DNA of 64,000 bases, from positions 30,247,915 through 30,311,914 of the forward strand of contig CAIIXF020000001.1 of the NCBI GenBank assembly GCA_903813345.2, read 5' to 3'. A program made the position numbers and the translations under genes. Origin of the DNA: Owenia fusiformis (taxonomy: Eukaryota; Annelida; Polychaeta; Sabellida; Oweniidae). Below are positions 47,720 to 59,043 of the stretch, one piece after another. Each line of letters starts with the position of its first letter. Position 1 is the first letter of the stretch. The notes below the pieces were generated by a model that was not told where the DNA came from, ran no database searches, and saw only the letters and a list, made by a program, of their open reading frames with translations.

Positions 47720-47913
47720 CATGGGCGTAGCGCTATTTTCCTAAGTAGTACGCCACCACCACAAGAACAAGAGTTGGCTGAATCCAAAAACGAGCATTTA
47801 TGGGGTCTGGGGTTCTCCCCCAGGAAAATTTTGAAATTTGGCTGTATTTGGAGCGAATTTGCAACCATCTGGTACGCCTGTGCGTACCCAGCGTACCGGG
47901 CGCTACGCCCATG
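47720..47913. mobile_element. 194-bp MITE with 5-bp target duplication
   Basis: CATGGGCGTAGCGC and GCGCTACGCCCATG are perfect inverted ends. TGAGT flanks both sides (47715-47719, 47914-47918). Non-coding. Superfamily not assigned. Confidence 0.85.
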
Positions 47914-47953
47914 TGAGTTGAAGTTGTTGTTAAGTTTAAGTTAATATTCATAG

Positions 47954-48041
47954 GCGTAGGGACCATAGCCAATAAAAATAAAACCATGAGAAAGAAGAAA
48001 AGAGCCACCCTTTCCCCTGACTGAAAGCTGGCTACGCCCCT
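47954..48041. repeat. Small inverted repeat with TAGGCGTAG ends
   Basis: TAGGCGTAGGGACC near 47952 and GGCTACGCCCCTA near 48030-48042 form imperfect inverted ends around about 65 bp. It resembles, but is not a copy of, the 47720 MITE. Confidence 0.45.
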
Positions 48042-48186
48042 AATATTGATAATGATATTTCGACACAATATTTTACATAAATTGATGTACTTAATTGATA
48101 ATGACTTTTAAACGTCGTCCAATCTAGAAGAACTCGTGTCAAAAGTTTATGTTATTAATATGAATAATGCGTTTAAGTTATTCATC

Positions 48187-49695
48187 TCATCGAGGGTCAA
48201 GTTTAAAATGCGTAGACATTTTCTTTAGATGCATCAAAGTTCTCTTGATGGCTTCAAACCAGCCACATTCATCATAGTGTATTCCCAGGTCTTTGCACGT
48301 CTTACGTATATGAATACTTGCTTCTCTGTATTTGTGACGGGGCATTAATGGGTAAAGATGGTGCTCTATATGAAAGTTTAGTCCACCGTGAAACCAATCT
48401 AGCCATTTAGGATTCTTGATGTTGATATTGCATTCGATCTGCATGCGATACCAGTTTTTCTCCACGCAGATATTCTCTTTCTGGAAGAAATCCTTGCAGT
48501 AGTGACTGATTAACAGCTGTACATGGAGAATTCCCTGGAAGATGGATGCCAAAGAATAAAATATGATGACCCGACGCCAGGTGGGGAGAAAAGAGAACAA
48601 CAGAGACATCCATGACCAATGGAGCATGAACGCAAACCATTCGTACCAACGCCGTTCCGTTTTGAAGCCATCCAGCATAATTCCAATCCTGCCTACAATA
48701 ACACAAATTGGGATGAAGGTAATGTGCTGGATCCGGATGCATAGTTCTTCGATATTCGAGGAGTAGAAAGGGAAAAGTTTCTCATTTTGAGCCCATATCG
48801 GTTCTCGCATTTGTGGATCGAAAAATTGTTGGCCGTAATCCACAGTGTTGGTCAGGGCATGGTGTACGTAGTGCTCATCGCGCCACCAGTGTCCATTCAC
48901 TCCGAGGCAAGTAGTGCCAAAGAAAAGGCCCAACCAACGGTCGATTTTACGATTATGGAAGCCCTGGTTGTGCATAAAGTCGTGCATGAAGAAGCCACAT
49001 TGTTGCCAAAAGGCGGCGATAGTGAAGGAGGCAAGGAAATGCATGTACCATTGCGTGTGACAGGTAACCAGATACCATGTTAGTCCAAAAAGTAAAACAG
49101 TTACCATCACCTTTTTGAGGTACCAGCTGAGACTCGTTTTAAAGAAGCCATTGTTGATGAAAAATAAATGTAAATTGGCAAAAGCTTCGGCTGCTGGGTC
49201 GCTTGAACATTGTATATACTGTCCTACTGGTTTGCGATGTTTTAGCACATCTTCGCCATGGAACGCTTTGAACACGGGTGTCGAATCTTTCCCTATAAAA
49301 TGTTCAATGAGATCTCCACCTGGATGATATGGTATAAAATTAGTGATATCATACCAGTTTCCATCAATTCCGATAAGTTTGGCGTTTGGATGCTCCTTCA
49401 TATACCGATTATAGTCTATTTGTTGTGTTGGAGTCAGGCTAAATCCATTCCTCTTATGCAACATCGTGTGTCCATTTGATATTCCGTTCGTTCTGGCTTT
49501 TTTGTAATTGTTGTTGTTCATCTGATTGTCACATGTATCATTCACGATAGCATGCTTTCCTGGTCCGACTGCTGTTGTGTTGGAACAAGAGTCGGCTGCT
49601 TTGACCATGCTATAGTTACATTTCATGTCATCAATAGTTGTGATTCGTTCAGTTGACTCCCCTTCGACGCTGGAGGTTCTAACACTCAAAGTCAT
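48187..49695 (-). CDS. Cytochrome b5-fused fatty acid desaturase-like protein B
   Basis: One coding exon, 502 codons. I start at 49695: an acceptor (TATTACAG, ending 49707 on the plus strand) lies 11 bases upstream of this ATG, implying a 5' UTR intron, and the 21 codons reading further upstream would be intronic. The cytochrome b5 domain (about 105-165) has HPGG at 124-127. Histidine boxes are HDFMH (238-242), HYVHH (275-279) and HIEHH (442-446). The b5/desaturase region is a clear paralogue of gene A (shared WFHGGLNFHIEHHLYP, LLISHY, LDPR end), so the two arose by tandem duplication. The N-terminal 100 residues are Asn/Thr/Ser-rich and not shared. Probable ER membrane oxidoreductase taking electrons from its own b5 domain; substrate unknown. 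Confidence 0.88.
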   Translation of the reverse strand: MTLSVRTSSVEGESTERITTIDDMKCNYSMVKAADSCSNTTAVGPGKHAIVNDTCDNQMNNNNYKKARTNGISNGHTMLHKRNGFSLTPTQQIDYNRYMKEHPNAKLIGIDGNWYDITNFIPYHPGGDLIEHFIGKDSTPVFKAFHGEDVLKHRKPVGQYIQCSSDPAAEAFANLHLFFINNGFFKTSLSWYLKKVMVTVLLFGLTWYLVTCHTQWYMHFLASFTIAAFWQQCGFFMHDFMHNQGFHNRKIDRWLGLFFGTTCLGVNGHWWRDEHYVHHALTNTVDYGQQFFDPQMREPIWAQNEKLFPFYSSNIEELCIRIQHITFIPICVIVGRIGIMLDGFKTERRWYEWFAFMLHWSWMSLLFSFLPTWRRVIIFYSLASIFQGILHVQLLISHYCKDFFQKENICVEKNWYRMQIECNINIKNPKWLDWFHGGLNFHIEHHLYPLMPRHKYREASIHIRKTCKDLGIHYDECGWFEAIKRTLMHLKKMSTHFKLDPR

Positions 49696-50794
49696 GTCGG
49701 CTGCAACTGTAATAAAAACGACATTGATATTAAGCACCCAGAATAAACCATGCATCAATATTAAGCATCTACGATTTTTATCCGTGGTTTTGTCTTTGAA
49801 GTGCTACTCTGCCCTTATCATTGATAAATGACATTTGTACCGTATTCATTTATGAAAAAAACGTTAACTGTACCTTGCAACGTGCGTATGTTTATCAGTC
49901 GAGTACCTTAATACTCATTCATAAACAATTTCACATCATATTAATTATTTGTATTTTTTCATTTAGAAACATTGCGAAAATTGTATGGAACAAGTCAAAT
50001 CAGTCCAAACTCTCTAAAGTTATATTTAATCAAAACTATTGCAAGTCTTCATAGGTTATGTGTACTTTTTATCACTAATTAGTAATCATATTAGTTCAGG
50101 AAACATATACACACCACAATTCAATTTGTTGTTAAATTCAAATGACATTTGAATCTTTTCAACATGTGTTTGATATAGCCTAACAGTTGCTGAAAGGAGC
50201 ATTTATTGGCTACTCGATAACGCGGTTAGATTTGAACAGTTTCCTGAGTTTACTCACAGAGCCGGAGCCAGATCCAGCCCCTATTGGTATTAGGCTCAAA
50301 GAATAAATGGTATATTTATTGAGCCTAGACACTACTGAAGAAGAGGTAATCTGGCAGAGGTCCGTGCTGAGCGTGTATTCAAGAATGCAACTACCGGCTG
50401 CCGGATTAACCTACTATTTTATGACCAACTCATTTAAATATGATATGGCAGGTACATAAAATAGTAGGTTGATCCTGTAGCTGACAGACGTTCGCGAATA
50501 CCACAGGAAGTTGTATCAAGTCCTTTTTGGGCCTAACAGAGCTTTTTTCCCTTCCCCACTCTCAGAACAGATGTATTCCTCAAGGATTCCCTCCTCGCGC
50601 TGAAAGAATAGGTGAAATCAAAAGTAGATTTTCTACAAGATCCGTATTCAAAATTCGACCAAACTTGCACAACTTACACGGGGGTAAAGCAGACCCGATG
50701 ATGCAATGAGCTTGCTCGGCGGTATCATGACTGTGTAACGGGTCTTAATGTATAAGTGTGCTCGGCGGTAGGTTCAAACAACGCGGATCCTCAA

Positions 50795-50824
50795 AGCATG
50801 GACTTCTAATTTGAAGTCCATGCT
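50795..50824. repeat. Perfect 12-bp-stem hairpin
   Basis: AGCATGGACTTC, a TAATTT loop, then GAAGTCCATGCT. Isolated; no T run follows on either strand to suggest a terminator or RNA gene. Confidence 0.6.
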
Positions 50825-52227
50825 CAAAGCATGTGCTCATGGTATATTCGTGTTTTAACACCCGTGACTTAGTAATTAGAAAATATAAAGGTGTATTTTA
50901 TACAAACCAGCTGATTCCACAAATGAATTTGACCCTCGCCTAAACCATGGAGGTAAGCTTACATAATCATCCATGTCTACTTAGAGGTTACGTCACTGTA
51001 AATGCCAGGTTCTGCCAATGTGTATACCAACCTTGAGAGGTTTGGGCAAGAACCTTTCACGTCATAGTGAATCAGTGACATAATTGATGTATTACATACC
51101 TTTATTCCCATGGCTACTATGGATCAATGACGTCACATATCAGAGTGGGAGTAGAATTTGAAGGAAATGAAACATGACGTCATTATACTGTCATGGTTAT
51201 TAAAGAAAGTGGATAATATCTCTCCGGTGGATTTTAAAGGAAATTTTCCATCACGAGTGGGTGTTGTAAGGAAGATATTCCTCACCAGTAGCTGTTGTAA
51301 GAAATAAAGAGTTAGGCAACAACGTGGAAACCAAATGTATATTTTTATTTGTCATTCTGTGTCCCGATGTAAAAGGGTAGGTGGTCCAATCAAATTTTGG
51401 TCCTACTCTGTATTGATTTATATGGTGACCGAATTACAATTATTTTCCTTATTATTTATACACAGTCAGGGCCAGTAAGTGCCGTGAGGAAAGGGGACCA
51501 TAATCCCCAGGGGACCATAATTTATTTTACACCGGTGTCGCACTGGTCAAATTAGGGTCAGTCCTTTGGTGATTTGATTAGATTCGATTTTAAAAAGACA
51601 CTCCAAGGTTTGCTTAGTTGATAAATTAGTTAATATAAATTAATAGTTTATAATGGGTGTGCGATTTTATATCTGTACATAGTACGCGAAACAAGTAGCT
51701 CCTCTGTACCAGTCACAGGCTACTTTATATTGAAATATTACAACATTTGATTAAATAATTAATTAATGAATCATTCATGATTCAGACGAAATCAATTAAA
51801 TTATGACCTTCTCTGTTAATCATTAATAAAATCAATTTCTTTTTGAGTTTGATTTGGTCCACGTGAAAAATAGAAGCAGCAAGAATCTGAATTATTTCCT
51901 CACTTTCATCATGATAAACCATGACTTCTCATTTGTTCTCAGCCCTGAGATGGTGAAACAGAAAGATGCTATGAGTATCTGATAATCAGAATGGTTCACT
52001 TTAAGACCTTATTAAGTGTTAATCATAATTGGTGTAATTTACGTCTTACTTTCAAGAGGTTAAAAACGTAACAATACGTAACGAGTCTAGTTGGCGAGCC
52101 AAAATATTGTTTTGACGTGCGTTTCTCAACGTGGGTTCCATAAAATACGTGCGTCCATTGGTAAAACCATGTTTGCATTGATTTGCAAGTGTCGATTACA
52201 ACAAACATTAACAAGGCATTAACATGA

Positions 52228-54190
52228 CAAAATGTCACCACCTAAAACAATTTGGTCAATTTAAAGCAAGTTGGAAAATACCTTTTGACCTTAAGAAGGT
52301 TTTTGAAGATTTGAGCTTCTGGGATCTTGTAGATGATTTTGAAAAAAGAAATTGTTCAATCTGAAGCAAGTTAAAACTAGTTGCACACAAATCTTAAGTC
52401 AGATTTGAACTTCTTAGAACATGTAGATGATTTTGAAAAAAAAATTCGTCAATTTGAAGCAAGTTGAAAAAATACCTCTTTGACTTTTTTTGACATTGAG
52501 AAGGTCATTGAAGGTCAAATGTCAAATGTAAAGTCAGATTTGAACTTCTGAGAACATGTAGATGATTTTGAAAAAAAAATTAAGTAAATTTGAATCAAGT
52601 TGAAAAAAGACCTTTTTGACCTTGAAAAGGTCATTGAAGGTCAAATGTCAAATCTAAAGTCAGATTTGAACTTCTGAGAACTTGTAAAGTCAAAGGATCT
52701 AGTGCACCCGCCATTATGATCTCCCCATGAACAAAATGAATCATTTTTAGGTGTAACATAAAGAATACAATGTCACATAATACTGTGGAAAATATTTAAG
52801 CGTTTGGACCCACATGGGCTGAGGTTGAGGTCATTAAGTTCAGCAAGGGTGTATTGACTTGCCATTGGATGTGCTCCATTGACTTAACATGTGGATATCA
52901 TCAGATTCCAATGGAGTCCATTGGTTTCTATTGATTTTCACAAAAATACCTAAAATACACTATGACCTGAATCGATTGCAAATTAAATAATTTCACAATA
53001 TGACACAAATGGTATATCACATCAGATGTGCAAATAATAAGTTTGCAATCGATTCAGGTCATACTTCAAATTAAAGGCTTAGACATTTTTTTCATCATTT
53101 TTTTCCTACAAAATGGCTATAGGAAAATGCTTCAAAAGCAACTTTTACACTTATGAAATCCCATACAACTTTGTAAATCCAAAGATTATACTGTTATGTT
53201 TCATTAATTAATAACATATTTGGATAAGATGTAGGGATGTGTAGGATGCAAATGGATTTTGACAGACACAAAAACACTTCCTGGTTTGGCATCTCGACCC
53301 CTGTACACTTTATGATTGAATATTGGCCCTAATAAGTGGCCCATTCATCAATACAGTGCTGAATATAGGTCAAAAAGATACTAATGTACATATAAATGTA
53401 ATAATAAAAGCAGTATTTTTATTTTGAAAAATCAGATGAATTATTTTTTTCTCATGGGGAGATCCCAATCAGGCAAGGTCCTTTGAACTTCTGAAAAGAT
53501 TTGGTCAATTTGAAGCAAGTTGAAAACAGACCTTTTTGACCTTTTTTGACCTTGAGAAGGTCATTAAAGGTCAAATGTCAAATCTAAAGTCAGATTTGAA
53601 TTTCTGAGAACATGTAGATGATTTTGAAAAAAAAAATTAATCAATTTGAAGCAAGTTGAAAAAAGACCTTTTTGACCTTTTTTGACCTTGAGAAGGTCAT
53701 TGAAGGTCAAATGTCAAATCTAAAGTCAAATCTAAAGTCATATTTGAATTTCTGAGAACATGTAGATGATTTTGAAAAAATTTTTTAGTCAATTTGAAGC
53801 AAGATGAAAAAATACCTTTTTTGACATTGAGAAGGTCATTGAAGGTCAAATGCCAAATCTAAAGTCAGATTTGAATTTCTGAGAACATGTAGATGATTTT
53901 GAAAAAAAATTTAGTCAATGTGAAGCAAGTTGAAAAAAGTCCTTTTTGACCTTGAGAAGGTCATTGAAGGTCAAATGTCAAATCTAAAGTCAGATTTGAA
54001 CTTCTGAGAACATGTAGATGATTTAGAAATAAATTGAAGTCAGTCTAAACAGTATTTGTTAAGTTATAGGAAGTGGTAAGAAATTGTTACAGACGCCGGA
54101 CGCCGGACGCCAACCTCCAACCACCAACCGCCGTCGCAAAAAAACGGAGACCATAACAATATGTCACCACTTTCGGTGGTGACATAATAA
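52228..54190. mobile_element. Element with TGTCACCACC ends carrying a 125-139-bp minisatellite
   Basis: The left end ATGTCACCACC (about 52231) and right end GGTGGTGACAT (about 54187) are inverted. The right end also forms a hairpin (CACCAC, TTTC, GTGGTG). Inside are at least seven units of TTTGAAGCAAGTTGAAAA, TTGACCTTGAGAAGGTCATT, GAAGGTCAAATGTCAAA, AGTCAGATTTGAA and CATGTAGATGATTTTGAAAA. They end in a GCCGGACGCC-rich stretch near 54093. A separate element interrupts the array at 52691-53485. A short relative sits in ACBD5 (13665-13790). Confidence 0.75.
52691..53485. mobile_element. Nested 795-bp inverted-repeat element
   Basis: CAAAGGATC at the left and GGTCCTTTG at the right open imperfect inverted ends sharing GATCTCCCCATGA and AATGAATCA-like phrases. 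An inner pair (CCTGAATCGATTGCAAA near 52975, TTTGCAATCGATTCAGG near 53042) makes a second hairpin. The minisatellite resumes on both sides, so it inserted after the array formed. Confidence 0.7.
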
Positions 54191-54361
54191 AACGGATTTG
54201 GGGATGTTATATGATAGTCCAAAATCCCGGGCCAAAACAGCATCTTCGAAGACTTTAAGGGGGCCTGCTGTATGCTTTACCTGATATTCAGGCCTTTTCC
54301 TTATTTTGAATTCCAACAGCATTTAAAAGACTGAACATGTTTCTTCAGGTTGGTAATTAAT

Positions 54362-54564
54362 TTTTATATCCATAACTGTTACTGTTTGACGCAACCTTAA
54401 ATTTATTGTTTATTGACGTTTCGAGATTTATTGACGTCACAAGATAAGATCGGGTCCAACGCCAGAAGTTAAAATTCTGAGGAAGAAACGCAAAGTGTTT
54501 TCGAAACGTCAATAAACAATAAATTTAAGGTTGCGTCAAACAGTAACAGTTATGGATATAAAAA
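54362..54564. mobile_element. 203-bp foldback element
   Basis: TTTTATATCCATAACTGTTA at the left is matched by its complement at the right. The arms continue through CTGTTTGACGCAACC, TTAAATTTATTG and TTTATTGACGTTTCGA for about 65 bp with almost no mismatch. The loop is about 70 bp. No certain target duplication. Confidence 0.82.
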
Positions 54565-57500
54565 CATTTAAAAGAATTGTAAAATGTATGAGAAATTGAG
54601 CCTTATAATTGTCTCAATGTCTTTTTAGAATTTTTAAAAGTTACTCAACAGTCTTTTACCTTAAAGTTTTCTCTCATCTTTTTTATCTTGTACATATCCC
54701 TTTTTAGCATATCAATGATCTGATAATTATTAGTATTTAAAAATGAGATAAAATAAATAGAAATGAGATCAAATTACACTTACGGCAAATTTTAGATATA
54801 CACCTCCCAGTAATATAGAGTCAATGTTTCAAGAGATGTTTTCTGACTTGACGTTGCTATGTAAGACTTCTTGCCTTATAGCGCCTTGTTTCGAAAATAA
54901 ATAGGATTCTCAATTATTCGAATAGTACTCCAATCGGTTGAATTTACATGTAGGCTATTAATATTGAATTCGATTTGGATAAGATTAAGGGGTCGATTCA
55001 AAAATCTTTATATTGTTGATTTGTGGAGGAGGGATATAAGTGGGGGGTCAAGGGCCGATTGGTTAAGTGATGCCTTTAACTTTTTGCAATAAGCCTTCAA
55101 AGCACTGCCTTAATGGTTTGAACTCAATATTTGAGGTTTACTTTAGTATATGGTCAAAGCTATAACGAAAGTAAACAGCGTTACTCGAAGTACTGTTAGT
55201 TTGATCAAATCCCCCAACAGTATTAAATCAATAGCAGTTCAAAAGAATACTTATGCAATTGGAAACGATTATTACTACAGATTGGAGGTTTCATTTTATT
55301 GTGAATTGTGCTGACAAAGACTCATTTCTGTCAACTGTGGTAGCAAATAGCAACACCATTCGGCGAAGAAAACATAACCCGGAAGACACAAACATTCCTA
55401 TATAAGCAGTATTAGGATCGTTAGTCAGCTTAAAGAAAAATGTGTACAAAGTAAATTATTTCCTTTCTTGACTGCGAACCTTGTCTGGACCATACACACC
55501 GTGATCATGGTGACACAACATAGATGTATTCATCGTGCAAATGTTGAGTGCACGTGTCCGCACCAAGGCCCTTAAAGTGTATGTGTACCCTGTGCTGCTG
55601 TATTACCTTTCAGCGGGTGCGTGGGTGGAGCGTACACCAAATCCGCACATGCGCACCGAATGAATTTGAAAATATAGTGAAAATGTGTATTATTTGCGGT
55701 GTTTTGTGTACTTAATTCAAAATACATTATTTGTTTATTCATTGATGATTCGGTTATAGCGTAGGCTACTAACCTAACTGTTTTTAATGATTGAATGGTG
55801 CAATGAAAGACGCATCAGAGTAGATTTGACTCATTGGCTATGTAACGTATATAGATTTTGAAATGGAACTTAATCTTGGAATACTAGCTAAAGATTTTAC
55901 AATGATGTCTTCATTCTTCTATGATGTGGATATCCACATTTACTATTATTTTGTAGAATTTATAAATTTTGCGCATTTACGCCTAACTATTGACAACGTA
56001 CAGTGACATAACACACCGTCGTACACTAAAGATGTACGGTGTTTCTATTTAACCGATTTAAAGCAAAGACAATGATGTAGATTTGATGTAGGTTTTAAAA
56101 AATTATCTTAGCAATTAAGGATTTCAAGTTTGATTTCGTGTGTATTCGTTTGGGAAGACATTTAACTATCTAGTAACGTTAACATATTTTCAAACAGTGC
56201 TTGATTTTTTTCGTGGTTAATCTACCCATATACAGGGTGGGCCAATAAAAAATGGAACATTTTTCTGTTTATTCAATTGTCTTTATTTTTGCAGATCAAT
56301 CCATGATTTAGCTTATGGTAAAATGATTATTTGTGAAAATGTAAAAGATAAAAATATGTATGTATGATTATTTTTGGCTTGTCATGGTCATGATATGTAT
56401 TCTGCATGTATGTCTATACTAGCTTATTGATTATAGACTGTAACCCATTCTGTAGAAGTGCTCTAGAAATGCAACCTTCCTTACATGAAATGTTACACAT
56501 TCCAACCTATTTCAAACCATCTGTATGATTATACTGGACATTTTCTGGGTAGTTGGACTTTCTATAGGGGTGGCAGACGGCCCTCAGACCAATTTATACC
56601 CCTACCCCCAAAAAACCATGGGGGTACTTTAATACCACCCAATAAAAAGAATACTAATGCATGTCAGATATTCATTGTTTTATATTGGGTAGGGCATGTT
56701 ATGGTTAATAAGTGCCAGAAATTTCCAATCTCTAACTTATATGGTTACCATAGAAACAGTATTTATATCTCGAAATATGCTCAATTTGACCTCCTCCCAA
56801 ATGTGTCCCTTTGTTCTCAAAGTGAAATATTTCAAAATCTGTTTGGATTTTGTGGTTGCTGCTTTGTCAAAATTTGTAATATTATGTCTATATTAACACT
56901 AAAACACTTAAAAGTTGATATAATGATCCTATAAATCAATAATATTTATCAAATATAGTCACACATAGCTGCTTTCAGGGAAAAGTGGGCGTGGCACTTT
57001 TTGGTACTTGTGCGCTTGTTGCAGCATTAAATGAAAAATGCAGATTACACTAACAATAACTGACATTTAATTAGCATCTACTAATGTTGTGTAACATTGT
57101 AATATGTTCATTATCATTATTAGACACTTTAAATATTTTATATAAGTGTTATCCTGACCCTTCCCTATCATAGGTCATCAATGGTCAAATGAACTTTTAG
57201 TTTAAGTCTTATAGGGTCCTCGGGCTTTTAAGTCTATCAAGAGTCAAGTCTTACTTATTCATTGACTTGTTCCTAGAATATGAATGGATAAGTTCAAGTC
57301 ATCTAGAGCTATGAGTTACAATTAATTTATATGCTTGTTCAACAGGGTTCAATATTTAGAACCATTTTACCATGTTTACTGCAATTGAAAAGTAATGAAC
57401 AGTTCAATCCTTTTGGTATGATATTTGATGCTAGTGTGAATCGCATAACATTTATGATTAAACTTAAATGAACTAATATAACTCTGGCTATTAACCCTTC

Positions 57501-58326
57501 CCTAGTATCCTTCACATAACCTCTAAATCATCTTCATATCCATGGCCTAAATGGGGAAGGAGGGAGGGGTTACAAATAGTGACCGAGGATAATTTGAATC
57601 AAAGCAAGAAGACGTAATACTCAAAACTAGAAAGATTGGAGACCATTTATACCCTTCCTAATATTTTGCCTAATACATAACACTAAAATCTATTTAGTCA
57701 GACACTTGCTGATTCTTTTATCAATACCTCAACATCAGGCAATGCATGATCTATCCAATGGATTAAAGATTATACTTGATTCTAATACGGCAAAATTTTG
57801 CAGTTATAATAAAATGCATCCATTCATTCGTGGCTCATAGTTAACAAAAAAGCTATTCTCTGGAAGGTACAGTATAATTTCTATTAGTATTTAGCAAAAT
57901 AATTGCAAGATAAACAATTTACACATGTTTTATCTACCATTTAAGTGTATAATACTCTCATTTTACACTGGTTTCAATTCATGGTTAGGTCTATGGGGTG
58001 TTTTTAAAATTTGTATTGATAAAGAATTTTTGATCTTTTGGAACCCCCCCCCCCCCCTTGGATTTCATTTCATTTTAAACTTTAACCATGAAGGGTATAT
58101 ACAGTATTTGGAAGCACAAAATCAAGTAATCTTGATGACTTCTAATATTTTATTCATCATTATAGTACAGGTTTCTTTTTCTATTTGACATTGCAATGAT
58201 GAAGGATGTATGACACTTTGTTGGATGCCTCTTGGATTTCATGTTAATTTTAGCCTAACCAGGAAAACCACTCATTTTTCCAATCTAATTTGCTGCCATT
58301 TCACTGATAGTTGATATAAAGTTAAT

Positions 58327-58940
58327 GTTGAGCAAGGTATGCTCAAATCAACCTAAGTTTTATTTACATGTTTCTGGTTTTATAGGTATGCTCTTGTTTT
58401 CAAACAAAATAATTCATAGCCGACAGTATTTTCAACTTTTTTCAATATACAGTATAAAACATTGAGTTGTACTGATAGTCACAATGCATGAATTTGGCTT
58501 ATTATTGCTTGGCTTTTTCTATAAGGGCTTTATACCTTTCTCTGTGTTACATAAACTAATGGCTGGCAATCATTTTGTTTGTTTTGTTTTTTTTGCAAGG
58601 GCTCACTACATAAAATTTGAAACGAGTCCGTAGCTCAGCTGGGTAATTATACAGCAAAGCACATAAATGTGTGGAGTAGTTAAACCCAAATCAATTGATT
58701 TTTGGAATCATTTCATTGTAAATATTCTTTTTATTAAAGGATTCTTCTTAGCATCACGATGGTGCCACTTGAATGTATTGAGAAACCAATATTGTATTTT
58801 TAACCATGCATTTCTCCTTTGGAGGCATGCTGAATTTCATGATATATCCAACTTAAACTTTAAAGTTAGTGTAGTTTCTTTTCATTTTTTATTATCTTTG
58901 ATCCATTTGGAGTGGATACACTGTAGAGCAAGGTATGCTC
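58327..58940 (+). repeat. Two copies of TGAGCAAGGTATGCTCA-type palindrome before the LINE
   Basis: GAGCAAGGTATGCTCAA occurs at about 58329 and 58926, each followed by T-rich sequence containing TTTTATTTACATGTTT or TTTTATGTTTCATGT. They may be partial repeats of the LINE 5' UTR; the element's 5' boundary could not be placed. Confidence 0.35.
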
Positions 58941-59043
58941 AACAGATACCATTTTTGTTTTTGTCTTACTTTTATGTTTCATGTAAGCATTTTGCTTGCA
59001 TTTTTGTTTTTGTTCTTTGTTCATGATGGAAGCATAATTTCAT

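Larger units (their letters stand above)
46132..48186. other. Spacer between the two desaturase-like genes
   Basis: Holds the promoter side of gene A and the 3' flank of gene B. Three small inverted-repeat elements are visible: 47158-47385, 47720-47913 and 47954-48041. No coding exon is supported. Confidence 0.6.
49696..59043. other. Gene-poor spacer upstream of desaturase-like gene B
   Basis: The first few hundred bases should hold the 5' UTR intron and promoter of gene B. After that I see hairpins near 50290-50325, 50411-50475 and 50795-50824, the large element 52228-54190, and the 54362-54564 foldback. From 54565 to about 58300 there is ordinary AT-rich sequence with a single mariner-like terminus (ACAGGGTGGGCCAATAAAA, about 56235) and a C run at 58045. 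No coding exon is supported. Confidence 0.6.

Noticed and set aside
49696-49758. Extending desaturase-like protein B upstream to 49758
   Set aside because: A splice acceptor lies between that ATG and the body of the gene, so the extra 21 hydrophobic codons are more likely intron than a signal peptide.
54362-54564. Hairpin RNA gene or terminator
   Set aside because: The long perfect arms and a loop of about 70 bp fit a foldback mobile element, and no promoter or precursor-like features were seen.
56485-56934. 149-codon frame in the gene-poor spacer
   Set aside because: No domain, overlapping frames of similar length, and no exon-like boundaries; probably chance.
58624-58680. Possible tRNA gene (GTAGCTCAGCTGGGTAAT)
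   Set aside because: A good A-box match, but no B box at the right distance and no cloverleaf; at most a degenerate SINE.
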